Source: an uncultured Alistipes sp. (GTDB lineage Bacteria; Bacteroidota; Bacteroidia; Bacteroidales; Rikenellaceae). From it: a DNA stretch of 8,504 bases. This document shows positions 1 to 6,623 of this stretch, piece after piece (the first letter of the stretch is position 1; every line of letters starts with the position of its first letter). The stretch is from NCBI GenBank assembly GCA_959604655.1, contig CAUHCL010000093.1, forward strand, positions 1-8,504, given 5' to 3'. The notes below the pieces were generated by a model. The model did no database searches, was not told where the DNA came from, and saw nothing but the letters and a program-made list of their open reading frames with translations. Made by a program: the position numbers and the translations under genes.

Positions 1-1215
1 AATCGTTTGATCTCCTGTCTTTTGGCATCGACGATATTCCTCCACGCTCATGCCGATGAGATTTCGCGGACGACAGGATCGGAAGAACGTAAATTATGGG
101 TCAACACTCTTGTCAGAATCGTCGACCCCGTTTTGACCAATCTTGCAAATGAAACCTTGCGGGCGAATATGCCTCAAGAATCCTTGGACAGCACCCGCGG
201 CCAAAAATTCTCTCATCTGGAAGCAGTCGGAAGAACGATATGCGGAATAGCCCCCTGGCTGGAACTCGGGATCGACGATTCCGAAGAGGGGAAATTGCGG
301 GAGAAGTACATAGATCTGGTCGTCAAGGGGCTCGCCAATGCCGTCAATCCCGATTCACCCGATTATCTGGATTTCGAGACGCCTCACCAGCCTTTGGTCG
401 ATGCCGCTTTTTTGTCGCTCGGGATATTGCGGGCGCCTACTCAGATATGGGGAAGGCTGGATGATCGGACCAAAGAAAATCTGATAATCGAGTTGAAGCG
501 CACCCGTTCCATCAAACCGTTTCAAAGCAACTGGCTGCTGTTTACCTCGATCGTCGAGGCTGCGCTGCTGGAATTGACGGGGGAATGCGACGAGGAACGG
601 TTACTCTACGGAGTCGAAATGTTTCGTGACAAGTGGTATCTCGGAGATGCGACTTACGGTGACGGTCCCCACTACCATGCCGACTATTACAACAGTTTTG
701 TCATTCATCCTCTGCTGACGGAGGTATTGCGTGTCATGGAAAGGCATCACGTGGCGGGTGCCGATTTTCTGGCTACCCAATACAAACGCCTTTCGCGCTA
801 TGCCGAACAGCAGGAAAGACTGATTTCGCCCGAGGGTGCCTATCCCGTAATAGGACGTTCGATTACTTATCGCGCAGGTGCGTTTCATGCTTTGGGGTAT
901 GCCGCACTTCTCCATAAGTTGCCGTCGTCGATTGAACCCGCCCAGGTGAGATGCGCCTTAACCGCAGTTATCAAACGACAATTCGATGCCCCCGATACCT
1001 ACGATGCTCAAGGATGGTTGCGCGTAGGGTTTGCCGGCAGCCAGATTGCGATGTCTGAAACCTACATCAATACGGGCAGCGTTTACCTCTGTACATTCGG
1101 ATTCGTGGCATTGGGCCTGCCGAACACCGATCCGTTTTGGAATGACGCTTTCACTCCATGGACTTCGTTGAAGGCATGGAGGGGAGACACGGTAAATGCC
1201 GACCATGCCCAATGA
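1..1215 (+). CDS. Exported DUF2264 family protein, 5'-partial
   Basis: The reading frame is open at the left edge, so the true start lies upstream. The TTG at 7 is probably not the start, because the hydrophobic run LISCLLASTIFLHAHA reads as the middle of a signal peptide with a likely signal peptidase I cut after AHA (before DE, visible residue 18). The body matches DUF2264 as I know it from Bacteroidales along its whole length: GRTICGIAPWLELG early (about 229-270), then PHQPLVDAAFLSLGILRAPTQIWG (about 382-450), the aromatic/His-rich YGDGPHYHADYYNSFVIHP (about 655-711), GRSITYRAGAFHALGYAA, and a C-terminal SETYINTGSVYLC block ending in WTSLKAWRG. The family's activity is not established. The export signal, the repeated helical aromatic motifs and its usual company in glycan-utilisation regions suggest a periplasmic role in polysaccharide metabolism, but that is inference. 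Base composition is clearly lower in GC than the rest of the window. A strong terminator follows 39 bases after the stop. Confidence 0.85.
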   Translation, partial: NRLISCLLASTIFLHAHADEISRTTGSEERKLWVNTLVRIVDPVLTNLANETLRANMPQESLDSTRGQKFSHLEAVGRTICGIAPWLELGIDDSEEGKLREKYIDLVVKGLANAVNPDSPDYLDFETPHQPLVDAAFLSLGILRAPTQIWGRLDDRTKENLIIELKRTRSIKPFQSNWLLFTSIVEAALLELTGECDEERLLYGVEMFRDKWYLGDATYGDGPHYHADYYNSFVIHPLLTEVLRVMERHHVAGADFLATQYKRLSRYAEQQERLISPEGAYPVIGRSITYRAGAFHALGYAALLHKLPSSIEPAQVRCALTAVIKRQFDAPDTYDAQGWLRVGFAGSQIAMSETYINTGSVYLCTFGFVALGLPNTDPFWNDAFTPWTSLKAWRGDTVNADHAQ

Positions 1216-1253
1216 CAGCTTTGAAAATCGTGAATGGTAACAGCCTGTTCGCG

Positions 1254-1285
1254 AACGGCCGACCCGTAAAAAGGTCGGCCGTTTT
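1254..1285 (+). terminator. Rho-independent terminator of the DUF2264 gene
   Basis: A perfect 11-bp stem, AACGGCCGACC (1254-1264) with GGTCGGCCGTT (1273-1283), closes an 8-base loop. The T run overlaps the stem end (TTTT at 1282-1285). It sits between two convergent genes. On the minus strand no T tract follows the stem, so it mainly serves the plus-strand gene. Confidence 0.8.
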
Positions 1286-1293
1286 CATCATAC

Positions 1294-2043
1294 TCAGTAC
1301 ACCTCTTCTGGAACCGTTTCGCCCTCGGGCACGCCATCTATCTCGTCGCGCCACCTTATGGCGGCATGCGTGCCGTCGCAGTACGGCTTGTTGCCCGACT
1401 CGCCGCAACGGCACAGCACCATCCTGTTGCGTATCTCGAAAGCCTTGCCGTTCGCGCGTTCGAGCCTTATGCCTCCGCGAACCCATATTCCGCCGCTTGC
1501 GCCTATCGCTATATCCTCTATCAATCCCAAACTCGGATCGTAGGCAGGTTCGAACGGCTTGCCCGTCTCGTTGTCCCACGCCGTGAGGCGCGCGCTCGGA
1601 CACATCGACGCCTCGCGTATGGCCAGCCGCCTCGCTTCGGGATACTCCGAGTTGGCGACCAGATTCCATGCACGCCCCTCGGCGTCGCAGAAACGCGCGA
1701 ACACGCAGTAACGTTCGTTGTCCGACATGGCGAGCGTACCGCCCTCGGTTATCTCCACGTCGCGGAGCAGAGGGGTGTCGGGAGCTGTCAGACGCGAATC
1801 CCACTCCATTTTCGCATGCGTGCCGTCGCAATAGGGCTTGCGGTGCGACCCTCCGCATCGGCACAATGCCGTCGGTTCGTTCTCGGTGGAGAAATGGCGC
1901 CCCTCCTGAAAATACCAGCTCGCGCCGCGGTCGTTGGCCATGATGAACTGCATCGCCAGCGGCGGACGCCCGAAAACCAGATAAGGGCCTCCGTCGGCGA
2001 TCACTATGCGGTAACCCTTGGCGGCGGGTTTCGATCCCGTCAT
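1294..2043 (-). CDS. Tandem-CDGSH iron-sulfur domain protein
   Basis: From the ATG at 2043 the product is 249 residues with two CDGSH motifs of the C-x-C-x8-C-x3-H type. The first is C61, C63, C72, H76 (CRCGGSHRKPYCDGTH). The second, near the C terminus, is C211, C213, C222, H226 (CRCGESGNKPYCDGTH). Each should bind a 2Fe-2S cluster through three Cys and one His, as in mitoNEET-family proteins. Between them lies a conserved region (about 105-192) with ARFCDAEGRAWNLV, ASMCPSARLTAWD and IWVRGGI; C113, C119 and C148 there might serve a further metal site. No signal peptide or membrane segment is seen, so it is probably cytoplasmic. Bacterial versions are thought to act in redox or iron-sulfur handling, but the substrate is unknown. 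In-frame ATGs also exist at 2061 and 2100. I prefer 2043 because a -7-like box at 2073-2066 would put transcription initiation at about 2060, and because the family begins shortly before YRIVIADGGPYLV. It is a single gene, divergent from the lipoprotein gene. Confidence 0.88.
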   Translation of the reverse strand: MTGSKPAAKGYRIVIADGGPYLVFGRPPLAMQFIMANDRGASWYFQEGRHFSTENEPTALCRCGGSHRKPYCDGTHAKMEWDSRLTAPDTPLLRDVEITEGGTLAMSDNERYCVFARFCDAEGRAWNLVANSEYPEARRLAIREASMCPSARLTAWDNETGKPFEPAYDPSLGLIEDIAIGASGGIWVRGGIRLERANGKAFEIRNRMVLCRCGESGNKPYCDGTHAAIRWRDEIDGVPEGETVPEEVY

Positions 2044-2065
2044 AATTTTTGTACTGCTCATATAA

Positions 2066-2093
2066 TAAATGTATTTTCGTAACGTTTGCACAA
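2066..2093 (-). promoter_or_regulatory. Candidate promoter of the CDGSH gene
   Basis: On the minus strand, TACATTTA (2073-2066) matches the Bacteroidota -7 consensus TAnnTTTG in all but the last base. A TTG (2093-2091) lies 17 bases upstream, which is slightly short for a -33 element. The expected transcript start near 2060 favours translation from the ATG at 2043. The match is weak and not decisive. Confidence 0.4.
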
Positions 2094-2135
2094 TAGACAA
2101 TAATTATTCCTCAGTATGAAATAATCGGTTATCGG

Positions 2136-2167
2136 TTGCGAAAAGTCGTTGCTTTTTGGTATATTTG
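2136..2167 (+). promoter_or_regulatory. Promoter of the FISUMP lipoprotein gene
   Basis: A perfect -7 box TATATTTG (2160-2167) is preceded by TTG (2136-2138) with a 21-base spacer, as expected for the Bacteroidota primary sigma factor. Transcription would begin near 2173, giving a leader of about 30 bases before the ATG at 2206. This rules out the in-frame TTG at 2149 as the start. Confidence 0.7.
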
Positions 2168-2205
2168 CGGATATTTTGAAAACGGTTATTGATAAAAACA
2201 GATAT

Positions 2206-3699
2206 ATGAAAAGAGTTTTTCAAGGCGCATCAGCCGTCGCGGTCGCTGCAATATTTTGTGCGACAATGCTTTTGTCGTGCACGACCGATGAAAAATACGA
2301 TTTCACGTTCGAGCTTCCCGGGCGCATAGTCACTCGCCTGAACGAAACCGTCGTGATCCCGTTTACCGCCCGCAACATCACCAGCGTGTCGGTCACGTCG
2401 AAACCCGCGGGCTGGACGGTGGAGGATGTCGACCTGATTAACTGGACCATCACGGTCAAATCGCCCGAATCGTATGCCGACGCCGACAACGACGTGGTCG
2501 AGAACGGCAATCTCGTCATGACGGGTTATACGGCCGCAGGCACCACGACGAAGGCCACCTCCTACCTCTCGCTGTCGAACCGCGAGATCGACCTCTCGGA
2601 AGTGCGCTCCAACTCTTACGTCATAACGCAACCCGACACCCGCTACACCATCGACGTCACCCGCAAGGGCGAGTCGTCGCAGACCATATCGCCCGCACGC
2701 GCGGCCCTGCTGTGGCAGAGCGAAAAGGATCTGGTCAACTTCAGCAGCTTCGACGCCGACTCGGGCACTTTCACGTTCTACATATCGCACGAGGAGACCG
2801 AGGATGCCGACGCCGAGCTGAAAGTCCCCGACGGCAATGCCGTAGTGGCTGCGTACGATGCTGACGACAACATCCTGTGGAGCTGGCACCTGTGGATCAC
2901 CGAATCGGATCCCGCCACAAGCGCCGTCGCCACCTCGGCGGGTGTGTTCATGGACCGCAACTTGGGAGCCTACCGCAACAGCGACGGCTCGACCGATACC
3001 GACGACATTTTCAAGTCGTACGGACTCTACTACCAGTGGGGCCGCAAGGATCCGTTCATCCGCCCCATCGATTACAAGTTCTCGAACAACTCCGACCGTA
3101 CCGTCTTCAGCGCCACCAACACGGTGAAGCGTTTCGCATACGTAGATTCCGAGAAAGACGCCGAGGCGGGCACCGTCGAATATGCCGTGGCCAACCCAAT
3201 GTCGTTCGTGCTCGGCGCGAAGGACAGCGGTTACGACTGGCTGTGGTCGGGCCGCGACGACAATCTGTGGAGCAGCGGCGAGAAAAGCCTCTACGACCCC
3301 TGCCCCCGCGGCTGGCGCGTACCCGACGGCGATGCTTTCCTGGCGTTCGACATCGACGAAATCGAGGACGGAGCACAGCTGGCCGACATACGCGGCATGT
3401 ACGGATGGCATATCAAGGACAAGACGACGGGCGCCAAGCTCTTCATGCCGGGCGCAGGACGCCGCAGCTTCGAGAACGGCGTGCTCACCAACATGAACGA
3501 CTACGGCTACGAGCATGTTCCCATGCCTTGGATAGGTTATTATTGGACGAGCGGAGTCGGCACGGTGGAGCTCTCGACGGCCAAATCGATGTTCTTCGAT
3601 CTCAACACCACCCGCGCCGTGAACAACCGCTACGAAGGCGCCAAGGAGATGTACCGCGCCAACGGCATGCAGATTCGCTGCGTGAGAGACGACCGATAG
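2206..3699 (+). CDS. Lipoprotein with C-terminal FISUMP domain
   Basis: The product is 497 residues. The N terminus (MKRVFQG, a hydrophobic run, then LLSC) is a lipoprotein signal with the lipidated cysteine at residue 25. It is followed by TTDE; acidic residues just after the cysteine resemble the Bacteroidota signal for export to the outer face of the outer membrane, so surface display is plausible. Residues of about 30-150 look like a beta-rich immunoglobulin-like module (VVIPFTARNITSVSVTSKP). A middle module (about 160-245) contains SYVITQPDTRYTIDVTRKGE and WSWHLWITESDP. From about 247 the sequence is a FISUMP domain (TIGR02145 family): VFMDRNLGAY, SYGLYYQWGRKDPF, YDPCPRGWRVPDGDAF (363-378), GYYWTSG and a terminal GMQIRCVRD. 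C366 and C492 are the usual conserved pair and could form a disulfide. Such proteins are thought to bind or adhere at the cell surface, but no ligand is known. It is a single gene with its own promoter and terminator, and no SusC/D partner lies in the window. Confidence 0.9.
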   Translation: MKRVFQGASAVAVAAIFCATMLLSCTTDEKYDFTFELPGRIVTRLNETVVIPFTARNITSVSVTSKPAGWTVEDVDLINWTITVKSPESYADADNDVVENGNLVMTGYTAAGTTTKATSYLSLSNREIDLSEVRSNSYVITQPDTRYTIDVTRKGESSQTISPARAALLWQSEKDLVNFSSFDADSGTFTFYISHEETEDADAELKVPDGNAVVAAYDADDNILWSWHLWITESDPATSAVATSAGVFMDRNLGAYRNSDGSTDTDDIFKSYGLYYQWGRKDPFIRPIDYKFSNNSDRTVFSATNTVKRFAYVDSEKDAEAGTVEYAVANPMSFVLGAKDSGYDWLWSGRDDNLWSSGEKSLYDPCPRGWRVPDGDAFLAFDIDEIEDGAQLADIRGMYGWHIKDKTTGAKLFMPGAGRRSFENGVLTNMNDYGYEHVPMPWIGYYWTSGVGTVELSTAKSMFFDLNTTRAVNNRYEGAKEMYRANGMQIRCVRDDR

Positions 3700-3720
3700 A
3701 CGCGGCACGACAATTTACGG

Positions 3721-3748
3721 CAGCCCGACCTTGCGGTCGGGCTGTTTT
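3721..3748 (+). terminator. Rho-independent terminator of the FISUMP gene
   Basis: A perfect 10-bp stem, CAGCCCGACC (3721-3730) with GGTCGGGCTG (3735-3744), has a TTGC tetraloop and is followed by TTTT. It begins 21 bases after the stop codon. Confidence 0.85.
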
Positions 3749-3754
3749 GCCATA

Positions 3755-3832
3755 CTGCGACTCGGGCAGCAGCCTGCGGAGCACGCAAACGAGCGAATGC
3801 AAGTTGCGGGCCTCCGCGGAGACGAGTCGCAG
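3755..3832. repeat. Long imperfect palindrome, possible REP-like element
   Basis: The outer arms CTGCGACTCG (3755-3764) and CGAGTCGCAG (3823-3832) are perfect reverse complements. Nested inside are GCGGAG (3776-3781) with CTCCGC (3812-3817) and CGCAA (3784-3788) with TTGCG (3804-3808), so a single long interrupted hairpin of about 78 bases can form. It lies between the FISUMP terminator and the engB promoter and has no T tract. No credible gene overlaps it. It may be a dispersed intergenic repeat, but only one copy of this exact type is in the window. Confidence 0.5.
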
Positions 3833-3837
3833 CATAA

Positions 3838-3869
3838 TTTCTCCATTCGAGTTTTTTTACCTATTTTTG
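3838..3869 (+). promoter_or_regulatory. Promoter of engB
   Basis: A -7 box TATTTTTG (3862-3869) fits TAnnTTTG exactly. TTTC (3838-3841), 20 bases upstream, is a near match to the -33 element. The leader to the ATG at 3910 would be about 35 bases. No Shine-Dalgarno sequence is visible, as is common in this phylum. Confidence 0.6.
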
Positions 3870-3909
3870 CGGCACAAACGAGCCGTTCGAGGCATAATCC
3901 TTCCAAGCG

Positions 3910-4497
3910 ATGAAAATCAACAAAGCCGAATTCCGATGCAGTTCCGAAAAGATCTCGCAAGTTCCCAAAGACGATCTTCGCGACATAGCCTTCATCGGGC
4001 GCAGCAACGTCGGCAAATCGTCGCTCATCAACATGCTCACGGGACACAAGGCGCTGGCCAAGGTGTCGTCCACCCCGGGCAAGACCCGCCTTATAAACCA
4101 CTTCCGCATAAACGACTCATGGTATCTGGTCGACCTCCCGGGATACGGCTACGCCCGCGTGTCGAAAAGCAAGCGCGGCGAGTTCTCGAAGATCATCCTC
4201 GATTACGTACTCAAGTGCGAGAAGATGCACTTTCTGTTCGTTCTGGTCGATTCGCGCCTCGAACCCCAGGCCATCGACATGCGCTTCATCGAGATGCTGG
4301 GCCAGAACGGCATCCCGTTCGGCATCATATTCACCAAGGGCGACAAACTCTCGGCCGCACAGCTCCGAAAAAGCGTCGATCGCTACCGCGCCGCCCTGGC
4401 GGAGCAGTGGGAGGAGATGCCGCCCATGCTCGTCTCGTCGAGCGCGCGCGGCACGGGACGCGAAGAAATACTCGACTATATCGAAAAATGTTTATAA
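3910..4497 (+). CDS. engB: Ribosome biogenesis GTP-binding protein YihA/YsxC (EngB)
   Basis: The product is 195 residues, the normal length for this TrmE-Era-EngA-EngB-Septin-like GTPase, which assists late assembly of the large ribosomal subunit in the cytoplasm. All G motifs are visible: G1/Walker A GRSNVGKSS (30-38), the G2 region STPGKTR (54-60, with the threonine for magnesium), G3 DLPGYG (75-80) followed by the family hallmark YARVSK, G4 TKGD (142-145), and G5 SSSA (176-179). The start at 3910 gives the normal family N terminus (a short lead into AEF, then the domain). It has its own promoter. The 80-base gap to prs shows no terminator, so some read-through into prs is possible. Confidence 0.96.
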   Translation: MKINKAEFRCSSEKISQVPKDDLRDIAFIGRSNVGKSSLINMLTGHKALAKVSSTPGKTRLINHFRINDSWYLVDLPGYGYARVSKSKRGEFSKIILDYVLKCEKMHFLFVLVDSRLEPQAIDMRFIEMLGQNGIPFGIIFTKGDKLSAAQLRKSVDRYRAALAEQWEEMPPMLVSSSARGTGREEILDYIEKCL

Positions 4498-4546
4498 TTA
4501 TTTGAAAAGTCGATACGGAAGCTGTCCTTTTTTACCGTGGATTGTA

Positions 4547-4554
4547 TATATTTG
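4547..4554 (+). promoter_or_regulatory. Promoter -7 box of prs
   Basis: TATATTTG is a perfect Bacteroidota -7 box. No clear -33 TTTG is seen, only a T-rich stretch at 4528-4533. Initiation near 4560 leaves a leader of about 18 bases before the ATG at 4578 and excludes the in-frame TTG at 4542, which lies upstream of the box. Confidence 0.65.
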
Positions 4555-4577
4555 CACCATCAAAATTCAACTACACA

Positions 4578-5519
4578 ATGGCTATACATAAGATCAAGTT
4601 TTTCGCGGGACGCAATTCGCGTTATCTGGCCGAGAAAATAGTGGCCAGCTACGGCACGACGCTCGGCGATTCGGAGATACTCCAGTTCAGCGACGGCGAG
4701 TTCCAGCCGTTCTACAACGAGTCGATCCGCGGTTGCACGGTATTCATCATCCAGTCGACCTTCCCGCCCTCGGACAATCTGATGGAGCTTCTTATGATGA
4801 TCGACGCGGCACGCCGCGCTTCGGCCTACAAGGTCATTGCCGTAATGCCCTACTTCGGCTGGGCCCGTCAGGACCGCAAGGACCGTCCGCGCGTACCCAT
4901 CGGCGCCAAACTCGTGGCCAATCTTCTGGTTGCGGCGGGTGTCGACCGCATCATGACGATGGACCTCCACGCCGACCAGATCCAGGGCTTTTTCGACGTT
5001 CCCGTCGACGCGCTCTACGCCAGCGGCATATTCATCCCCTACATCCAGAGCCTCAATATCGAGGATCTGTCGATCGCCGCGCCCGACATGGGCGGAGCCA
5101 AGCGCGCCAACGCCTACGCCAAGCATCTGCAAACCCCCATCATCATATCGCATAAGGAGCGCGCCAAGGCCAATGTGGTGGGCAGCATGACCGCCATCGG
5201 CGAGGTGGAGGGCCGCAACATAATCATCGTCGACGACATGATCGACACCGCGGGAACCATCTGCATGGCAGCCAACATGCTCATGGACAAGGGTGCCAAA
5301 AGCGTCCGCGCCGTCATCACCCACCCCGTGCTGTCGGGTGCCGCCTACGAGCGCATCAACGAGAGCCGTTTGCAAGAGGTGATCGTCACCGACACCATTC
5401 CGCTCAATCAGGAGAAGGATCTGAGCAAGTTCACCGTTCTCTCGGTGGCCGACATCTTCGCCAACGTGATAGAACGTGTGCACAACTACAAGGAGATAAG
5501 TTCGATATTCTATAAATAG
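4578..5519 (+). CDS. prs: Ribose-phosphate pyrophosphokinase (PRPP synthetase)
   Basis: This enzyme transfers the pyrophosphate group of ATP to ribose 5-phosphate to make PRPP, the precursor for purines, pyrimidines, NAD, histidine and tryptophan. The 313-residue length is typical of class I enzymes. Visible motifs in order are FSDGEFQP (37-44), FIIQSTFPPSDNLMELL (56-72), the ATP-binding catalytic loop FGWARQDRKDRPRVPIGAK (93-111), DLHADQIQGFF (129-139) with the metal-binding and catalytic His131, and the PRPP loop VDDMIDTAGT (218-227). A late THPVLSG segment and a C-terminal block ending in SSIFYK complete the family pattern. The start MAIHKIKFFAGR fits the family and sits just after the promoter. 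A terminator follows the stop. It is convergent with queG. Confidence 0.97.
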   Translation: MAIHKIKFFAGRNSRYLAEKIVASYGTTLGDSEILQFSDGEFQPFYNESIRGCTVFIIQSTFPPSDNLMELLMMIDAARRASAYKVIAVMPYFGWARQDRKDRPRVPIGAKLVANLLVAAGVDRIMTMDLHADQIQGFFDVPVDALYASGIFIPYIQSLNIEDLSIAAPDMGGAKRANAYAKHLQTPIIISHKERAKANVVGSMTAIGEVEGRNIIIVDDMIDTAGTICMAANMLMDKGAKSVRAVITHPVLSGAAYERINESRLQEVIVTDTIPLNQEKDLSKFTVLSVADIFANVIERVHNYKEISSIFYK

Positions 5520-5540
5520 AATCCCGACCCGCTAAAACCG

Positions 5541-5575
5541 AAGGCTGCCTTTCGCGAGACAGCCTTTGTTGTTTT
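5541..5575 (+). terminator. Likely terminator of prs
   Basis: AAGGCTG (5541-5547) pairs perfectly with CAGCCTT (5560-5566) around a 12-base loop that contains the self-complementary TTCGCGA. It is followed by the T-rich stretch TTGTTGTTTT to about 5575. It lies 21 bases after the prs stop. Confidence 0.65.
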
Positions 5576-5598
5576 GCGGTTCGCCGACAGCGGAGGAT

Positions 5599-5637
5599 TG
5601 CGACAGCAGTCCGCCGCGCGGGGTGGCGGCGAATTGC
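5599..5637 (+). repeat. Hairpin-forming repeat, copy A
   Basis: The core TGCGACAGCAGTCCGCCGC (5599-5617) is repeated exactly on the minus strand at 8504-8486. A variable 7-base linker follows, then GGCGGCGAATTGC, which differs in one base from the other copy. GCAGTCCGCCGC can fold back on the 3' part with one mismatch and one wobble pair. It lies in the convergent prs-queG gap. Confidence 0.6.
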
Positions 5638-5658
5638 CGACCTCGCGGCGCGAGGTCG
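5638..5658. repeat. Near-perfect 10-bp dyad abutting queG stop
   Basis: CGACCTCGCG (5638-5647) and CGCGAGGTCG (5649-5658) are exact reverse complements around a single base. It begins at the base after repeat copy A and ends 4 bases before the queG stop codon. No T tract follows on the minus strand, so it is not a canonical intrinsic terminator, though it could shape the 3' end of the queG transcript. Confidence 0.55.
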
Positions 5659-5662
5659 TGAA

Positions 5663-6571
5663 TCACCGTCTCGAAATATTCCTCTTTATCCTCTCCAACC
5701 CGCTCCGCTTCAGCGGAGTCCCGCCGAACCGCTCGGCAAACTCCGCCTCGCTCATGCCCATCCACTCGTCGGCCCCCATCTGCCGAGGGTCGAACACGGG
5801 ATCGAATGCCGCACAGCGGTGCGCCGCCGCCTTTTTATTATACGGGCAGCAACTCTGACACTCGTCGCACCCGAATATCCATCCGTGCAGGTCTACTTCG
5901 GCCGACGGCTCGGCCTCTATGGTGTGGCACGATATGCAACGCGAGGTGTCGATTGTCATAGGCGCCACTATGGCTCCCGTGGGGCACGCCTCCATGCAGC
6001 GTCGGCACTCGCCGCACCCTACTCCGACATACGGCGAATCGTAACGGTCCACCTCGTCGCACAGCACCAGTTCGCCGAGCAGCACGAACGAGCCGAACTC
6101 GGGCGTCACCAGCAGCGACTGCCGCCCTATCCACCCCAATCCCGCCTCGACGGCGATCTGCTTTTCGAGCAGCGGGGCCGAATCGACGAACGCACGCCCT
6201 TCTATCGACGGATAGCGTTCGCGCAGGGCCCGCAGCATCGTCTGCAACATCTTTTTCAGACTCTTGTGGTAATCGCGGTTGCAGGCATACGACGCCACTT
6301 TGGTTGCGCAATCCCGCGCATATCCCCCGCTCACGGCCGACTTGTACCCCACGGCGCACACCACGACACTCCGCGCGCCCTCCACCAGACGCCGCGTATC
6401 GAAGCGCTTGTCGAGGTTGTTGCGCAGATATCCCAGCGACGAATCGTAGCCGTGCGCGAGCCATCGGCGGAACGCCGCCTCATTGTCCGCCAGATGGCGG
6501 CTGCGCGCGACTCCGCACATGTCGAACCCCGCCTGCACGGCAAGATCTTTGATATATCGGTACTCTATCAT
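5663..6571 (-). CDS. queG: Epoxyqueuosine reductase QueG
   Basis: QueG catalyses the last step of queuosine formation, reducing epoxyqueuosine in the wobble position of tRNAs (Asp, Asn, His, Tyr) with a cobalamin cofactor and two 4Fe-4S clusters. The product is 302 residues. The N-terminal DUF1730-like cobalamin-binding region holds the conserved Asp130 in VDSAPLLEK (the proposed proton donor), followed by GLGWIGRQSLLVTPEFGSF (144-162). The ferredoxin-like part carries CGECRRCMEACPTGA (C186, C189, C192, C196), C212 in RCISCHTIE, and GCDECQSCCPYN (C235, C238, C242), which supplies all eight expected ligands. C215 and C241 are additional cysteines. The C terminus ends in FGGTPLKRSGLERIKRNI, the standard family ending, so the gene is intact. 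Translation from the ATG at 6571 fits a -7 box at 6593-6586. It is a single gene, divergent from the acyl-CoA ligase; no other queuosine gene is in the window. Confidence 0.95.
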   Translation of the reverse strand: MIEYRYIKDLAVQAGFDMCGVARSRHLADNEAAFRRWLAHGYDSSLGYLRNNLDKRFDTRRLVEGARSVVVCAVGYKSAVSGGYARDCATKVASYACNRDYHKSLKKMLQTMLRALRERYPSIEGRAFVDSAPLLEKQIAVEAGLGWIGRQSLLVTPEFGSFVLLGELVLCDEVDRYDSPYVGVGCGECRRCMEACPTGAIVAPMTIDTSRCISCHTIEAEPSAEVDLHGWIFGCDECQSCCPYNKKAAAHRCAAFDPVFDPRQMGADEWMGMSEAEFAERFGGTPLKRSGLERIKRNISRR

Positions 6572-6585
6572 AGCCTATTTCGCCT

Positions 6586-6593
6586 CAAATGTA
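6586..6593 (-). promoter_or_regulatory. Promoter -7 box of queG
   Basis: On the minus strand, TACATTTG (6593-6586) is a perfect TAnnTTTG box, 14 bases before the ATG, so the leader is very short. No -33 TTTG is apparent at the usual 19-21 base spacing; the upstream stretch is A/T-rich. Confidence 0.6.
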
Positions 6594-6615
6594 CCGAATT
6601 TTAATATTTTTTCGT

Positions 6616-6623
6616 TATCTTAG
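6616..6623 (+). promoter_or_regulatory. Candidate promoter -7 box of the acyl-CoA ligase gene
   Basis: TATCTTAG has one mismatch to TAnnTTTG and lies 27 bases before the ATG at 6651. It is only 22 bases from the oppositely directed queG box, so the two promoters share upstream DNA. No clear -33 element is seen. Confidence 0.45.

Noticed and set aside
2149..2205. Upstream in-frame TTG start for the FISUMP gene
   Set aside because: It lies upstream of the perfect -7 box at 2160-2167, and the added residues would precede a clean lipoprotein signal that begins at 2206.
2230..3708. Long open frame of about 490 codons antisense to the FISUMP gene
   Set aside because: It is low-complexity, rich in Val, Gly, Ala and His, as expected for the antisense shadow of a GC-rich gene, and shows no recognisable motif.
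3731..3913. Small open frames across the 3755-3832 palindrome
   Set aside because: They have no start context or family resemblance, and the region is better explained as a non-coding palindrome.
2877..4505. Open frame of about 540 codons in another plus frame spanning the FISUMP terminator and engB
   Set aside because: Its Arg/Pro/His-rich product runs through a terminator, a promoter and the real engB gene; it is an alternate-frame artefact.
4542..4577. Upstream in-frame TTG start for prs
   Set aside because: It overlaps the -7 box at 4547-4554, and the family N terminus begins at the ATG at 4578.
5703..5718. Dyad CTCCGCT / AGCGGAG inside the 3' end of queG
   Set aside because: It falls in the conserved LKRSGLER coding segment, so the pairing can be a by-product of codons.
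5819..6604. Plus-strand open frame opposite queG
   Set aside because: It is Arg/His-rich with no domain, fully overlaps the well-supported queG, and runs through its promoter.
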